From Christensenella sp. UBA1224 (GTDB lineage: Bacteria > Bacillota > Clostridia > Christensenellales > Aristaeellaceae), in the NCBI GenBank assembly GCA_002309235.1, contig DBXA01000132.1, positions 2,285 to 8,792 of the forward strand: a stretch of DNA of 6,508 nucleotides. Direction: 5' to 3'. The notes under the pieces are model-generated. The model was not told the origin of the DNA and did no database searches. It saw only the letters and a program-made list of their open reading frames with translations. The position numbers were made by a program, and so were the translations under genes. Shown here one piece after another: positions 5,796 through 6,508 of this stretch (the first letter of the stretch is position 1; each line of letters starts with the position of its first letter).

Positions 5796-6508
5796 ATGAA
5801 AAAGAGAAAATGGCTCCTGCTGCCTGCGCTGCTTGTGTGCCTGCTCCTCGCGGCATGCGGGGAAAGCAAGGATGCCCTGACGACGGAACCGCCTTCGGAT
5901 GCCAATACGCAGGAGCCGGAGATAGTGGAATTGTATACCTCTGAGCCGACTTACAGGCCATCCGGTGAAACAGGGGATCAGGAACACTCCGGAACAGGGG
6001 ATGACTCTGCGCAAACGGCCGAGACAGGTGAAACGGCGCACGCGGCCTCCCCCGATGCCGGGGCGGATGCCCCTTCTGCATCTGCCAAGGATGACTTCAG
6101 CTGGAAGCTTATCTCCTTTTCCAATTCCACCCTGAGCATCAAGTTCGCTTATCCGGAGGGCTGGATCAATGAGCCCGGCGTCGATACGATCACCTTTGTC
6201 GAGCCTGTTGAGGAAGGTGATACGCCCGCCCGCTTTTCGGTGACGAGTTATGAGTTTACCGGTGCGAAGAGCTCCACAAGCCTGCTCAAGAATGAGCTTG
6301 GCGCATGCCTTAAGAAGATATATGCGGAGTATAACGAGTATAAGACGGGTACTGTCTTATCGAATCTTACCATCGCGGACAGCAAGGCCGTGCACTGTGA
6401 CTATCTGGCCGTGAAGGGAAACGGCTATATCAAAGGATTTCTCGGTGTCGGCTACGGCAAGAACGGCCGGGTGTATATGATCCATTTCTGCTGCTCCGAA
6501 GAGGATTA
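5796..6508 (+). CDS. Lipoprotein with C-terminal PsbP/DcrB-like domain (partial, runs off the window)
   Basis: Open to the window end, at least 237 residues. The N-terminus is a lipoprotein signal: basic MKKRKW, a hydrophobic core at 7-19 and lipobox L18-A19-A20-C21, so the mature protein should be lipid-anchored on the outer face of the membrane. Residues about 22-98 are a low-complexity linker rich in Glu, Asp, Ser, Thr, Gly, Pro and Ala. From about 101 a folded domain begins (FSWKLISFSNSTLSIKFAYP, then EGW) that resembles the PsbP/DcrB-like "YPEGW" domains common in Firmicutes lipoproteins; function is unknown. Three consecutive in-frame ATGs lie at 5790, 5793 and 5796. GGAGGG (5784-5789) abuts the first, so only the third has usable spacing (six bases). 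It follows the ligase by 19 bases with no terminator between, so it may share the operon, but a functional link is not evident. Confidence 0.8.
   Translation, partial: MKKRKWLLLPALLVCLLLAACGESKDALTTEPPSDANTQEPEIVELYTSEPTYRPSGETGDQEHSGTGDDSAQTAETGETAHAASPDAGADAPSASAKDDFSWKLISFSNSTLSIKFAYPEGWINEPGVDTITFVEPVEEGDTPARFSVTSYEFTGAKSSTSLLKNELGACLKKIYAEYNEYKTGTVLSNLTIADSKAVHCDYLAVKGNGYIKGFLGVGYGKNGRVYMIHFCCSEED

Overview
The window looks like a stretch of a moderately GC-rich genome (mid to high fifties percent by eye, not computed). The organism is most likely a Bacillota member of the Clostridia (Lachnospiraceae/Oscillospirales type). This rests on strong GGAGG-type ribosome binding sites, a short Lys/Arg-rich lipoprotein signal peptide with an LAAC lipobox, and gene families common in such genomes: an XRE-cupin regulator beside an acyl-CoA synthetase, and a Cys-rich Gfo/Idh/MocA oxidoreductase. 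The assignment is inference; there is no rRNA or other taxonomic marker. All genes recognised here are on the + strand.

Region 1 (1-2210) begins with what may be the last few codons of an upstream gene. A candidate sigma-A promoter (22-50) follows, then a two-gene unit: a 425-residue Gfo/Idh/MocA NAD(P)-dependent oxidoreductase (87-1364) and, 18 bases later, a 251-residue metallo-beta-lactamase-fold hydrolase with an intact metal-binding set (1383-2138). A strong hairpin plus T-rich tract at 2157-2210 closes the unit. A dehydrogenase that would give a lactone or keto product, next to a metal hydrolase, suggests consecutive steps on a sugar or cyclitol, but the substrate cannot be read from sequence.

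Region 2 (2200-6508) begins with a consensus extended -10 promoter (TGATATAAT, 2220-2228). A perfect 6+4+6 inverted repeat (2204-2219) sits immediately upstream of it and looks like an operator. Downstream lie, tightly spaced, a 12-helix MFS transporter (start better placed at 2265 than at 2238), an XRE-type DNA-binding protein fused to a cupin sensor domain (3520-4074), a medium-chain-type acyl-CoA synthetase (4097-5776) and a lipoprotein that runs off the window end (from 5796). The natural reading is a self-regulated module: import a small carboxylic acid, sense it (or a derivative) with the cupin, and activate it to its CoA thioester.

No RNA genes, CRISPR arrays, insertion sequences or phage genes were seen. 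Apart from the 99-base gap at 2139-2237 and the 86-base leader, the window is essentially all coding. None of the families is new. The points most worth following are the operator/promoter arrangement, the lactone-pathway pairing, the Cys cluster in the oxidoreductase and the unknown substrate of the transporter-sensor-ligase module.
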